From assembly GCF_048773025.1 (NCBI RefSeq), contig NC_133566.1, positions 8,965,501 to 9,029,500 of the forward strand: a stretch of 64,000 bases of DNA, in the 5' to 3' direction. This DNA comes from Camelus bactrianus (Eukaryota > Chordata > Mammalia > Artiodactyla > Camelidae). Every line of letters starts with the position of its first letter. Within the stretch, counting starts at the first letter, position 1. The notes under the pieces were generated by a model that saw only the letters and a program-made list of their open reading frames with translations, did no database searches and was not told the DNA's origin. The translations under genes were made by a program, and so were the position numbers. Below are positions 12,498 through 24,939 of the stretch, piece after piece.

Positions 12498-12794
12498 TCC
12501 TATAAAAGCACTGTATTTTTGAAAACCTCTTTTTTAACGAGATGCCAACCAACTGCACTTCAAGGATGGTATATCAGCAGGACAGGCTTCAGAAACTTGA
12601 ATGAGAAATTAACAAAGGGCATAACCAAGAACTGAAATACTCTCTCCTAACTGAAAAATCATCTTCCTTCCCACCACCTCTGCTGCCAGATTTACCCCTT
12701 AAGGTTAGTGGACAGAGCAGGTAACATCTTCCAAGTGACCACACATCCCATCCCTGAGCTTCACCTTATCCCAATTTCTCACACCATCCCTGGT

Positions 12795-12890
12795 TAATAG
12801 CACTGGCTCTAGAGTCTTATTATTTAGGTTCAAATTCCAGCCACCCACCCCCAACATGTGCTAACTGGCTCTGTATCTCAGTACCAACTA
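12795..12890 (+). repeat. MIR SINE 5' fragment
   Basis: Forward MIR head: 'taatagcactggctctagag' followed by 'aggttcaaattccagcc' and 'ctggctctgtatctcag'. Only the first half is recognisable. Confidence 0.6.
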
Positions 12891-15144
12891 CGGCAAACTG
12901 GAGGGGCTGGCACAATTTCCTTAGTCAAGTTTCTTATAACTTGTTTAGTGAATTCCATCATTTGGTGACAAGCTCACTGCCACAACCCTGCTATCTTTGG
13001 GACACTATTTTTTAATGTTTTCATCGGAAGAAAAATATACTTCTTGATGCATTACATTCCTTTATTCATATGTGACTGGATGTCTAGCTCTGCATTTTAA
13101 ACCTATTGTTCAGCATGGGGTCGGGCCCATTGACCTTTACAGCCTTGTGGAAATCAGCATAAGAATGTTTTCTGGGAGTTCTTGTTTCTAAATATTATTT
13201 TTGAAAGTGCTGGATGTTTCAACTGATCTTTGGCTTAAACTCTGGCAGTCTTATCTTTTATGTCCTCCTTTGCTCTTGTGGATGCGTTAGGGTAATTACT
13301 CTGAGAAGATTGTCATAACACAGCAAAGGGTTTAGAATAACTCTGTTTATCTCCCTTAGAGTGAGAGGGGAAAGGTCTTGGGGGAGAATTAACAATGTCC
13401 TATAGCTGCTTGCAGGGGAGATCAAACAAATTGATAGCGATCTTGTTTTTACTGCAAGATAGAACCAAATTTATAAAGATGAACGCAAGCTGCAAAGGCT
13501 CAGACCAGATGTAGCGGGTGTTCTGTGTGGATCTGGGACGTTCATTAGCACAGGATGGGAATTCAGAGACGAGATGGGTGGCCAGCAGGCTTATTGGGAA
13601 AATGCATTTATGGGTGAGAATTTATAGGCAGTAGCAGAGTATATTTGCTTTTGTCTCCGTTGTGAAATTATTCTGACCAGTTTTGAAAGTCACTGGCTTC
13701 CATCTGCATCTCAAGAGGATTCTTCAGGCCACTTTGAAAGGAGCTTTATCTCGTTCTTCTCCCAGGTCACTGAAGATAAAATGGGACAAATCATCACTCC
13801 ATGGCACCAGCGTGTGTATCAGAAAAGAAGAAGTTTCCCTTTAATAAAACAAGAAAGCACCAATATTTTCTCAGAAGAAATCGCAATTTTCATTTTTAAT
13901 GCATTCTGATAAAGTCGCAGAAAATTCAGGGCTTTCTTTGCTTCCCCTCCGGTCAGTCGGGGTCCTTGACTATTATTTCCAGGGCTTTGGTGGAGCTCTT
14001 CTCCACCTCCAGGCCTCTCAAAGAACCCGGCCTCTACCCAGGGAACCCTAGTTTACTTATAAAGCACACCATGCAATGAAGGCTTGACGTCTAGGACAGA
14101 AGTGGCATGAATGTCCCCACAATTCACTGTAGATATTGTAGGAAGAAAAGGGTTCTCATTTCAAACCAAGCCTTGCACCTGGTGGTGGGGAGAAGCAACA
14201 ACTTCCAGAGACCCAGGTAGGGAGGCAGGTGGCCAGGCTTCCTCCCCCAGCTCTCACCGACGCCCAGTGTGACCACGAGCAGGCAAGCGTCAGTTTCCCA
14301 GTCTCTAATATAAATAGGTTTGGTAAATGAAATAGAAGGTGCTTTCTTGCTGTAAAGTTGACGTGCGGCTGGTGCCCCGATGTGGCTTCTTGGATCCGCT
14401 TCCGTGGCCCTGTCCCACACTTCTGCAGTACACATTTCTAAGTTACTCCCCTCCTCTGTTCCTTACCTTTCTCAGCATTTTGCTGTTTCTCTTTGTTTTC
14501 CCAACCCCTTTTCTTCCCTTACCCTTCACCCTAAATTTGGGGTAGGGACGTTCCCTTCAGGCTCTGTTTAATGTTCAGGTGGCATTTTGCTCTAACGAGG
14601 CTATTGAGCTCTGTTCTTTAGGCAAAGCAGACTTTATTTCAAATAAAAGGTTCTGATATGTTCAGGACGCTCTGGTATCAGCGGAATGTGAAGAGACAGC
14701 CTAAAGATGCTACAGTAGCATTTCAACGTGGGAGTCAGGGAGCCCTTCACAAGGCTGCTGGCATTGTGTCTGCCGTCAGCAGTCTCCCTAAGCTCACTGT
14801 CACCCCAACTCCAGGGATTTTCCCAGGGCAAGAGAGACAGGCTAATTGTATGGGATTCTTCTCTGAAACCAAGAGTGTAAGGTTGCTCCGTCTAGAAGCT
14901 CCAGGGGCCTCTGCACCTCAGGAGCTCCTTGGACAGACATGATGGCCTGGCCATCTCCACAAGCCTCCCAGCCTTGGTGGGGCCACTACCAAGGACAGCT
15001 TGCTAATCTCTCTCTCTTTCTGCCTCACTGAGCAAATGGAATTCTGATTTCTTTCATCATTTGCATAGCAGATTTTTGTTGACTTTTAGGGTTTCAACAA
15101 TCAAAGCCACTCTCTCCCCTCTGCTCTGGGACATTGGGAAATGA
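12891..15144. other. Non-coding stretch, no recognised repeat
   Basis: This is the longest stretch (about 2.2 kb) without a repeat I can name. Three frames of 60-103 codons (14124-14435 reverse, 14339-14571 forward, 14634-14942 both strands) overlap each other and carry no domain. It may hold conserved non-coding elements, which cannot be judged from one species. Confidence 0.4.
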
Positions 15145-15330
15145 GTAACAGCTAACATGTATTTGCCAAGTGCTCAGTCCTTCCTCACGTCACAACTCCA
15201 TGCAGCAGACGCTTGGAAGATCAACCCTGTTTTGCAGCTGAGGAAGCCAGGGCATGGAGAAGTTCTGCAATTTGGCACAGCATATGCCGCTGAGCAGTGA
15301 GCTGGACTGGGTGTCAAGCCCAGGGAGCGT
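15145..15330 (-). repeat. MIR SINE, antisense
   Basis: Reverse MIR: 'aacagctaacatgtatttgc', 'ttgcagctgaggaagcca', then 'gagctggactgggtgtcaag'. Diverged but colinear. Confidence 0.65.
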
Positions 15331-16289
15331 GGGCCAAAGCCTGGACATGGAGCCAGATGCCAGGGTCACTTTCGCTTTCCCATAGCTCCAAAACTGGCCA
15401 TGGTGGAACTGGAATAAGAACACATGTCTTTGGGGCCAGTGCCCATGACCTCAGCCACCATGTCCTGCTGGGGCGTGGCGGAGAGAGGAAGGGGCTCACC
15501 AGGCCCTGCCATCTTTCTTGTGATTCTGTTGCTAGAGGAATCGAAGTGTGTAGACTGCTAGACTCTGGAACATCACTCTGTAAAGGAGAAACCCCAAACT
15601 AAACGCATACCAAGAGAACGGCCAAATGAAAATAGCAGGGAAATTGTGATACCTAAAACCAGGGCTTGAGGCCAAAACTAATACAGGGGGAAAAAACTCA
15701 GTAAAATAGACTTTTAGCATTCATACAATAAACTATCAAATAAACTTGGCAATTGTCATAGTATTTGGTTTCATTGAGAACACAGCCTGTTAGCAACAGG
15801 CAATAACTTAATCTATTAATTAAGTACAAAATTCAGTTCTCATAAAAACAGAATAATTAGCCCTTTCTTACCTTCGTGTATCTGCATCAGCAGATACGGG
15901 CATTTTTCAAGAAGGGAAATAAGGGGGTTCTTCCATCTGCTTTGCTCACCACGGCTTCGCCACCGCAGCTTGGCAAGCTCAGCACTCAGGAGACTGAGTT
16001 TTCCTTCTGGATGCTTTTCTTGCAATGAGGATATGCTCATCTCTGGTGACAGTAGATGACTCAGTTAAATTCACATTGCTTGATCAACCAAAGGTTCATA
16101 TATTATAAGCAAGAGTCTTGCTGTGAATTTCTACTCCTTTGAACCCAACCAACCCCTGCCCCTCGAAAAGGTTCACATCAACACTTTAAGAAGCAAATCA
16201 AGCAATCATTAATTGGTAAAGTAGATAGTTACATAGAACAAGACTGAAGGGACAAACATTTGAGGCTGGGGACAATCTGTGAAGGAAGG
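15331..16289. other. Non-coding stretch, no recognised repeat
   Basis: The 101-codon forward frame at 15297-15602 begins in the MIR and overlaps reverse frames of 60-77 codons. None looks like a protein family. Nothing further is supported. Confidence 0.4.
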
Positions 16290-16510
16290 ATGGCCCCGTG
16301 GTTACACACCGAGGACGTCAGAAAGACCTGGCTTCACAGTCAGACTCTTCCGCTTATTTATCTGCGGGGCCAGAGCTGGGCCACTTACTTGACATCTTGA
16401 AGCCTACTTCCCCTGCCTGTAGTTAATTATATGTCTGTCTTGTAGTACCATTGTTGTGAAGATTAAACAAGATAGTATGAAAGAGGGCCTTGCTTGGCTC
16501 AGAGCCTAGA
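16290..16510 (+). repeat. MIR SINE
   Basis: Forward MIR: 'gtggttacacaccgaggacg', 'gacctggcttcacag', 'ttgtgaagattaaacaagat' and a terminal 'ggctcagagcctagaagcac'. Diverged. Confidence 0.68.
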
Positions 16511-17059
16511 AGCACAGTGGTGGCCCTGTGTTCCCGTCACTGAACAACTTGTAGTTTTCCACAAAATCCAGGCTCTCTCTTGCCCCTCTCAAGGTCTCAT
16601 AGTCCCCTTGACTCTGGCCATCGCTTTCTCCTGGCTCACACCTCCGTGTTCTATGGGCGCGCATGCAGAAGCCACCATCCTTAAGACGTCTTCCTTATTG
16701 TTAACTGGGCGAAGAGTGATAGCAGTTATATATTTTACAAAGTCCTTATAGTTAAAGAAGTGTAATAAGGTTTAGGAATATAGGTGAATTGGCATAATAC
16801 CTCAGATTAGCTTTGAAATACTCCAGGAAAAAATAAGGGGAAGGGAATGAGTGAAACAAGGTTGAAAGATGTTGAGAACAGTTGAAGCTAGGGTACGGGC
16901 ACACGGGTTTCACATACATGTCTCTTTACTTTGGGGCATATTTGAAATTTTCCATAGAAAAGAAACAAATCTTCCTTGAACTCCCTCCCCAAGCTGATGA
17001 GACGTCCGTCCTGGATACTCCTTAACAACACTATTGTATCATCCCTTAATGCTCTCCTA
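16511..17059. other. Non-coding stretch
   Basis: An 85-codon forward frame (16494-16751) starts inside the MIR end and has no recognisable domain. Otherwise nothing is seen. Confidence 0.35.
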
Positions 17060-17165
17060 ATGATCTGTTTCCCGGACAGTCTCCGCTAATAGACCATGAA
17101 CTCCTTCAAGGCAGAGACCTGCATATTGTTCATTTATGTATCACCATACGTGCCACAAAACATAA
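17060..17165 (+). repeat. L2 3' end fragment
   Basis: 'gaccatgaactccttcaagg' followed by 'cagagacctgcatattgttc' and 'atgtatcaccatacgtgcca' matches the terminal region of L2. Confidence 0.55.
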
Positions 17166-17827
17166 AAATGTAAAAGGATCACTTGGGAACAAATTATGTG
17201 TTGAGTCGAGTATACATTCTGTTTGGAATGCCTCTTTCATGTTTTGAAGTGTCCTCCTCCAAGGAGCTTGCTTTCGGGGCCTTAGTAGATCCTGAAAACA
17301 ATCTCAGGGGCTGATAATCCTCTCCTCTTTCAGCCACTGGCTCTTAGAATTAATTAAAGAGAGAAGCCGTCATAACACATCCTTAAGAATCGAAGACTCT
17401 CCATCACTAGATGTCTTTAAGAAGAAGAAGGTGAGTTTTTGACTCTGCTCAAGGAATGAAATACCCACCTTCTCCCAACAGCTTTAAGCTGCACCTTTGA
17501 TTTAACAGATGTGTACATAACACTTCCTTACGGCTCCCCAGCAATGGCTGAGGCCTCCAAAACCATCATTTTCTAGGTTTTGAATATCCATTTTAGGCAC
17601 ATTTATGACAGTGTTAGTGGTGCTGCCTCTGGGTCTCCTAAACATCCACATGCCTGATAATTTTAGATTATGTATAAAAGTACAGAGATGTATTTAGAAT
17701 ACACTGTGTGTTTCTGAAGATTGAAATCCCAATGTTAGAATACATTCCATTTAATTGTCAAAACGCTGTAACACTATTCTGCCCATCTTGAGGTTTTCAT
17801 TATCAAATAATTAGAAACAAGTTAGCC

Positions 17828-17955
17828 AATCATTCAATAAATATCTTTAACCTCTTGCCATGTGTGCCAGGCTCTGTTCTAGGCACCAGGAATACATCAG
17901 AGGACCAACCACACAAACACCCCTGCCCTCATGGAGCACACATTTTAGAGAGTTC
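17828..17955 (-). repeat. L2 3' end fragment, antisense
   Basis: 'cattcaataaatatctttaa' then 'gtgtgccaggctctgttcta' and 'cctgccctcatggagcacac' is the reverse complement of the L2 3' terminus. The 130-codon forward frame 17855-18247 runs from this fragment into the next L2 and is an artefact. Confidence 0.75.
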
Positions 17956-18004
17956 CACTAGCCCCATTTTAGAGATGCAGATACCTAGCATCGGAGGTTC
18001 TCAT

Positions 18005-19625
18005 TGGAGGAACTCAGTGAGAGTTGTTCATTCCTGCGCTAAACTCCTCCCTTCTCACCTGCTAGTCAGGGACCTTGCCATCTTCATTCTCCTCTCTCCC
18101 TCCTGCGTCCTCAATCTTCTTTTCACTCCTGGGTCTTTTCATCAGCATCCACACGTCGCAGTTGCTCCCGATTCGGGAAGAGCTCTTGACCCCACATTCC
18201 CCTCTAGTTACCACTGCTTCTTTGCCCATCTGTACAGAAACCAGTAAAAAAAAACTCCTGAGCGAAGTTGCAGGTACTCACTGTCTCCATTTTCTCTCTT
18301 TCTGAATGGCCACTTCTCATTCTCTCTGGAACCCAATTAGAGCAGCACTGCTCTTCCAGGGGAATGGCTTTCTCAGCGTCACCTATGATCTTTATGTGTT
18401 AAACCCGATGATCAACTCCAAGCCCTTATTTAGACTGACCTGTCAGGAGCACTTGACTCACTTGATCATTTCCTTCTCTTGGAAACACATCGAGGACACC
18501 ACACTCTCCTGAGCTTTCTCTTCCCTCACTAGCCATTTCTTCTCAGTCTCCTTTGCTGGTTCACCCTCTTTCCCCATCCTTTATCTTTACTCCATCTACA
18601 CTCACCCCCATGCTGCTGTCATCAAATCGCATGGCTTTAAATACCAACTCTGTGCCAATCACTCCCCAATGTCTATCTCTAGCCTAGGTTCCTCCCCTGA
18701 TCTCTAGGCGCCTACTTCCACCTCCCTGCTTAACATCCCTCCTTTGGTGTCTAGCAGACATCTTCAGCTTCACAGTACCCAGACTGACCTCCTGATCCTT
18801 CACTCCCCAGATCTGCCTCTTCTGGAGTGGTCTCCATCTCTATAAATGGAAATTCTATCCTCCCATTTTCCCAAAGAACCTCATGTCCTGCTTCAATCCT
18901 CTCTTTCTTACCCCACATCCCATCCTCCAGCAAATCCTTTTAATGAAAATTCAAAATAGGTCTAGAGCCCGACCATTCTCCTGACCTCTACTGCTCCCAT
19001 GTTGGTCCAAGCCAGCATCATCTCTTACTCAAATTATTGTTAATATCATAGCCTCATAAATGACCTCCCTGCCTCTACTCTTGCCCTCCACAGTCTCTTC
19101 CCTTCATGGCAGCCAGAGTAACAATGTTAGAATATAAGTCAGATCCCGTCATTTGCCTCCTCAGAGCCTACCCATGGCTCCCTGTCTCCTTTAGAGTAAA
19201 AGTCAAGTTCCTACCATCACCTCTGAGAGCCACTACACTTCTTGTTCCTTCTGCCTGGACCACTTTTCCCGCATTTATCCACATGGCTTGCTCATTCCCC
19301 TCCTTCTGGTCGTGGTTTAAATGGCACCTTCTCAGGAAGACCTCCTTGACTATCCTATTTAAAACTACAACCTTCCTATCCCCCACACTTCCTACCCCCT
19401 TCCCTGTTTTATTTTTATCCATAGCATTTGCCATCATTTAACATACTGCATATTTTACTTTCTTATCTATTGTCTACTCCCCCTGCCACCCCCCCCCCAC
19501 TGACAATGTAAATAAAACACCAGGAGAGTCAGGGATTTTTATCTGTTTTATTCATTGCTGAATCCCCAGTGCACAGAACAATGCCAGACACATGGTAGGC
19601 ACTCAGTAACTAGTTACTGATTGCC
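18005..19625 (+). repeat. L2 LINE, 1.6-kb 3' half, sense
   Basis: This is the longest continuous L2 in the window. It includes the ORF2 C-terminal half ('tttcatcagcatccacacg', 'caccacactctcctgagctt', 'catggctttaaataccaact', 'cagccagagtaacaatgtta', 'ccatggctccctgtctcc', 'tctgcctggaccactttt') and the 3' end 'gtaggcactcagtaac' with terminal TGAATGAATGAATGAA. Frames such as 19106-19441 are broken L2 coding remnants. L2 stopped moving well over 100 million years ago in mammals, so a piece this long is notable. Confidence 0.88.
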
Positions 19626-19627
19626 TG

Positions 19628-19735
19628 AATGAATGAATGAACACTTATTCTCAGCCAGGCACAGGAGGTACAGCAATCAACAAGGCGTGGTCCTTGCCCC
19701 AAGAAGCTCACATTGTAAAGAGGAGAAATAGAAAA
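19628..19735 (-). repeat. L2 3' end fragment, antisense, tail-to-tail with the preceding L2
   Basis: 'atgaatgaacacttattctc', 'agccaggcacaggaggtaca' and 'tgccccaagaagctcacatt' read as a reverse L2 3' end. It begins where the forward L2 ends, giving a tail-to-tail pair that shares the TGAA repeat. A further short forward-like end lies near 19810-19850 ('ggtaggcattcgataaatgc'). Confidence 0.6.
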
Positions 19736-20724
19736 GTGAACAGAATTCCTATTCAACATGTTAATTGCAGTACTACGGATGCATGCCAAGGAGGCTATGG
19801 GAATACACGGTAGGCATTCGATAAATGCTTGCTTAATGTTGAATGAATGATTTCCAGTTAGTTTTATTAATAACAACAGAAATACTTCTCTTGAAGCACT
19901 GACACCATCCTAATGACTCTTGTCCTTTTCAGCCCCTCGGGAAGGGCTGGAAGCTAAAGAGACCCTGTTGCCGTAACACTGTCCATCTCTACCCTGCAAA
20001 ACCTAAAGCATTGATTTGTGTCACTTGTTAAAATCACAAAGGAGAAATAGAGTTAAACTGAAAGCAAAAGACAAAAATGGGCCGGGATAAGCAGTTCCCA
20101 AGAGCATTGCAATGAGACGTATTAGTCTGCATTAAGATGTAAATTGCATAGTCCTTTGAGTCAATATTTGCTGATTGTATATTTCTTTTAGCCAAAGGTG
20201 AGTCAGTGTGAGGAGGAGAAAAGAGAGAAAATAACAAAAGCATGAATTGCTGGAACGGAACTTTCCCCCCCGCTGCTAAAACTTTGCACTGAAGCTGTGT
20301 CTGACAACAAAGCAATAGATTGAAAAATGAAAAATGGAGTCAACCAATTGTTCTGTCTACATGACACATATTCTTTGACTTCTTTCCCAACTGAATTGAT
20401 ATTGTGTATATGTGGTTTGAAGGGTAGAAAATGGGCCAGTGGAGGGGAGAGTATTATAGGAGGCATTTGGTTCCAGGTCCTTCTCTCTTTCCCATTGTCT
20501 GGCTTTTCCTGGGTGGTGGGAGATTGGGAGTCAATGTAAAGTGTTCTGCCGCTACCCGGAGCATGGCTTGCATATTGGGGTCCCAAGTACTCCTGTTGCA
20601 CTTTTCTTCACATCCTGGGAACAGTACACCTTGATCTGTACTAGAAGCAGACAAAGATGTCGTAGGGGCCATTGGTAGTTGGCACTGTGGAACAGAGGTG
20701 CTCACCTAACCAGAGTGCAGAGAC

Positions 20725-21785
20725 TGAAAGAAGAGGACCGAGGCTGGGTGGTTGGGAACACCTACACTGAAGGGGCTCGTAAGAGAGAGATGGAGGCGAG
20801 CAATGTCACATGCCTCTGAAAGGTCAAATAAGATGAGGACTAGCTAAAAGGTAGAAGCAGCCTAAATGCCCATCAACTGACGAATAGATAAGGAAAAGGC
20901 GGTGTATCTGTACAATGAAACACTGTTTAGTCAGCAAAAGGAATGAAGCACTGATTCACACGACAACTGGATGACCCTCAAAAACGCTACGCTAAGTGAG
21001 GGAAACCAGCTGCAAAAGACCACATATTGTATTACCCTGTTTATATGAAATGTCTGGAACAGGCAAATCCGTACAGATAGAAAGCAGGTTAGCGGTTGCC
21101 AGGGGCTGAGGAGAAAAGGGGAATGAGGAGCGGCTGCTGGGACAGAGCCTCCTTTCAGGGTGATGGAACATGTGAATGTACTACATGTCACTGAACCATG
21201 CACTTTAAAATGGTTAATTTTATCTTCATATGAATTTCACCTCAATAAAAAAATATAAGATGAGGACTGAGATGTGGTCATTGGATTAGGAAGTCATTAA
21301 GACTTCTGTGAGAGTAGCATCGGTGATATTGTGGGAGCAGAAGCCAGACTCTGGGCAGTTGAGGCATGAGTGTTGAGAATGGGGCTGCAAGGAGCATAGA
21401 CAAATCTTTCAAGAAGGAAGAAGATAGCAGTAGAATTGGAGGGGTGATGGCGGGCATTGTTTCTTGACTGTAAGATGGGGGAGACCTAAACCTTTGTATC
21501 AAATGAGGAGAAGGAGCCAGTGGAGAGAGAGGGTTTGAGGATACAGAGAGACACTGGCTGTCTGATGGAGCATGGTCTCTATGGAGGAGATAGGGATGTG
21601 AGCCAGAGCAAAAGTAAACTGATGAGCCTTGAATAGAAGGTCGGAATGTGCCTCCCATCATGTGGGAGGCAGGAAGAAGAGATGCCAAGGCAGATGGGGA
21701 TGTGGAGAGGAAGTTGATGATGTTCCCATCTACTGGCATTGTCTATGAGATGGGAAGCAAGGTCAATACAAAGAAGACTGATTAA
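20725..21785 (-). repeat. L2 LINE fragment, antisense, split by an L1M
   Basis: Reverse L2 ORF2: 'gaggaccgaggctgggtg' on the left, and 'gatgtggtcattggattagg', 'gaagccagactctgggcagt', 'agaaggagccagtggagaga' on the right. The reverse complement of 'ggtcattggatt' is the conserved L2 'aatccaatgacc' block. An L1M insertion at 20842-21254 splits it. Confidence 0.72.
20842..21254 (+). repeat. L1M 3' end inserted in L2
   Basis: Sense L1 3' end: 'ctaaatgcccatcaactgac', 'atcttcatatgaatttcacc' and a terminal 'tcaataaaaaaat'. It is flanked by a perfect 14-base duplication, ataagatgaggact, at 20828-20841 and 21255-21268. It is 5'-truncated, the normal outcome of target-primed reverse transcription. Confidence 0.88.
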
Positions 21786-23619
21786 AGCTGGCTACTTGAC
21801 ATAGCGCCATGTGGTTACCAGAAGCTAACTGACTTCCTTTCCTATAATCCTTAATGAGGGAACAAAGACTGGTCTCCCAATTCTTTCATTTTGGTTTATT
21901 TCAGTTGTCTTTATTGGGCTTGCATTTTTTGATTGTATCACTCCTTACCAACCCCCACACATGAATTTAAATTTTGAATTCCATTTGTCTAATGAGTAAC
22001 TATACTTGAAATGATAAAAATAACAAGTTCTGTGAGTACTCCAGTTGTAATGATCTTAAAGTACAGTGTCTGAGGCATCTGAAATTCAGTACCTTAGAGA
22101 GTTAATTAAGTCAGGTTAATTGGAAAAGATCTAATCTCCAGATAGGGAACATGGTTGATTATCTTATTTATGCTTAAATAGAGTAGCAGAGGTCATTACA
22201 AGACTTTTTAGAAGATTATTGATTGATACATAATTTCTTAGTTAATTTTGTTTGACAATATATCTTGCTGCTTGAATCTACCACTTCCTCGCTTTGGAAT
22301 CTCCTCAGCACAGTTGATCTATTGAAATCATGACAATTTAGCACATGGCTTATTTGTCTAATCTAGTTTTAACATATACAGACACCTAGCATTTGGCATT
22401 TAACTGTGACTCTACAAACCAGCAGTATCACACATGTGTGGCATGCTGCCAAGGGCAGAACTGGGAAGATGGAAGTTTCTCGGGACAGTGGAGGTACCAA
22501 TGGGTGGTTGGAACAGGACTTTTAGTCAACTTTAATGTCCACAGCTTTGCCCCATTCCCAAGCCATGTCAAGTAAACACACACTCCAGGTACAAACAGTG
22601 TGCTTGCCTGGCAAATGCAATTTCAAGACAAGTCTCCTAACCTGGCTTCCCAACCAGTTTGTAACCTTGAAGCCCCTGCTCTAGAGAAATGCTGGAGTCA
22701 CTTTTGGCTGCTCTGCTTAAGGCAGCCGTTTCTAACAATGGAGCTGGAAAAGATTGCTTTGTCACTGGAAGTTACTGGAAGCAGGAGAGCATCTTTCTTG
22801 GGAGGCTCTAGAAGCAGTTTATTGTTTGGATAGGAGTTTAGACTAATGTGAACTTCTGGGTGCATTTAATTTTAAATACTTTATTTCAAAGATCTACAAT
22901 AAAGTTGGACCAAAGAGGTCTTGAAATCATTCAGGTTTAATTATCTATGTGTGTTCATGTGTGTGTATTTCACTGAGATCTCAGTAGTATAATACAACTA
23001 TTAAGACCCTTGATCATCTAGATCACTCTATTTCCTCCAAAATATTACTTATCATAAAATTTATTTTCTATCTTTGCTTATAACAGTAACTATTTTAAAA
23101 AATATATTCCTAAAATAAGTTCTGAAAGCAAATTCACTTTCTTTTCTGGAATATTCCATGTATTAAGACTAATGATTTCAAAGCATTTATCTGGGACGAT
23201 CTTTTGGAGTAAAGGAGCTTATGTGGATTCTAACTCATTTTGGAGTGCTCACTTCTGCATTTGCAAGTTACCGTCACCAAATGTCTGCTGTTCTGCCCAT
23301 TTTAGAAGCATAAAAGATGAAGTCCAAAGGATCAAATTGAAAAGAATGGAGAAAATTGACAATAATACATAAAGCAGCTGTGTTTAAAAAAGAAACCTTC
23401 AAATATTCCCCACCTCATCCCTGGCACAGCTGTAGAGGAAACTGCTGTAAATGAGCATGTTTTACATTTGGACAGTATAGTGAATTTTCCCTTAACACTT
23501 AAGCAATTAACCAAGCGTTGGTGTTTTGCATAAAATTTTGTCCTTGTTATAATAATTTCTTACATGTTTATATCGCTTTAGAGTTTGAAACGTGCTTTGA
23601 TGTCTATCATCTCACTTTA
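21786..23619. other. Non-coding stretch, no recognised repeat
   Basis: About 1.8 kb of unique-looking, AT-leaning sequence. Forward frames 22393-22575, 22600-22833 and 23172-23372 have no domain or clear splice context. Confidence 0.4.
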
Positions 23620-23815
23620 GTAAGTTACCCAGCAGTTTCTCTGTGCCAGGCATTTGAAGCACTCTATAGTCTATCTCATTCAGCCCTTCTAACATTCCCA
23701 CGCAGTAGGGCTTGTGATCTCAGTTTATAAATGAGCAGACTGAGGCGTGGCTGGGGTAAGAGCCTTGTGCCTGCCGATGCAGTGGGAGGTACAGCCTGAC
23801 TTCTAAGTCCGATCC
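23620..23815 (-). repeat. MIR SINE, antisense
   Basis: Reverse MIR: 'tctgtgccaggcatttgaag', 'tatctcattcagcccttcta', 'ataaatgagcagactgaggc'. Diverged in its right third. Confidence 0.7.
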
Positions 23816-24029
23816 AAGTGCCCCGGAGGCCGTGGGCTTTCCCTCCATGCTCTGTGGCCTCTGAAGCTTGCCTTACTTTTTCTGCCTGTTTTACCTCTAC
23901 TTCTTACTAACCTGTGGTCCCTTTTTGTATGAAAGCTTTATTGCTAGTCACCACGGAGAAGTAGTCCTATGACAAAGAAGTGCTAAACAATGACAAACTT
24001 AATTGCAACATTAATTGCAGTAGTTGTTA

Positions 24030-24260
24030 ATCTCTACTGAGCGAAACTGACTATGTGGCACTGAGTGGGGGCTTTTGATATCTTATTTCATTGAATCTGC
24101 ACACCATACCTGTGTTGCATTTGAACCTTACTCAGTCCTAGAAGGCTGGCAGAGCTAGTGTCATTCTTCACCTTACAGATAAGACCACAAGTTCCTTGAG
24201 GTTAAAGGACATGTCTAAGGGCACACTGCTTAGTAGGACGGATACTAGAATCTAGGTCAC
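24030..24260 (-). repeat. MIR SINE, antisense
   Basis: Reverse MIR: 'tcttatttcattgaatctgc', 'accttacagataagaccaca', 'agggcacactgcttagtagg', 'actagaatctaggtcacct'. Confidence 0.72.
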
Positions 24261-24789
24261 CTATCTTCCTGTCAGATACCCTTCCTCTCTGTATACATCT
24301 CACAAATGCCAGGGTGTGGCTGCTGTGCACCCCAGATGATATGCTCTACGTTTATTTTGCAGTTTTATTTCTACAGCCGGTGCCAGCGCTGCAGCAAAAT
24401 TAACAACTGCGTTCCTCTTTAGTGCTCCTCTATTCAAATTGCTTTATGCCCCAAGGACAAGCAAGTGATGGCCTCTCTGTGCGTTTGTGTCTCTTTTTCA
24501 TTTCATCTTATTCCTGACAACAAATTGAACTTCTGATGGGGATAGATAAGATTCTGACTCACTGAGCTGCAGGCAAGAGTGACTCAGTAGATTGAATGTG
24601 TTCTCTGGGAAGTCTAGAGAAGTGATCTTAAGGAAGAGTATGTATTAAGAAAACAATTTCTCTCTCCAGGAGGAGTGGCTAACTCAGTGCCCCAAAGCAT
24701 ATAATCCATTTTGTCCAAAGTTCTGTTAGACACCTAGGTACTTTGCTTCCCTTGTCTAGGCAGAAGCAAGAGCACAAGGGACGAGAGAA

Positions 24790-24925
24790 CTGGGCTCTAG
24801 ACCCAGATATACCACTTACTAGCTGTGCGGTCACTTCTTTAAGCCTAAGTCTCTTCATTGGGAAAAGGAGAATATTGTACTAAATCGTCTCTAAATGCCT
24901 TCCTGCTTCAAAAATCATGATAGCT
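24790..24925 (+). repeat. MIR-family SINE fragment
   Basis: Forward: 'gagaactgggctctagaccc', 'accacttactagctgtgcgg', 'tctcttcattgggaaaagg'. It lacks the 3' LINE-like tail. Confidence 0.72.
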
Positions 24926-24939
24926 GAGGTTCATGGAAG

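Noticed and set aside
17855-18247. 130-codon forward open frame
   Set aside because: It spans the boundary between an antisense and a sense L2 fragment, so it cannot be one ancestral coding sequence.
21278-21739. 153-codon reverse open frame
   Set aside because: It lies in an L2 fragment. The peptide is Ser/Pro-rich without a domain and fits decayed L2 ORF2 or chance.
22393-22575. 60-codon frame beginning MAFNCDSTNQQ as a small gene
   Set aside because: No domain, no promoter or splice context, and no codon signature. It is within the length range expected by chance in 64 kb.
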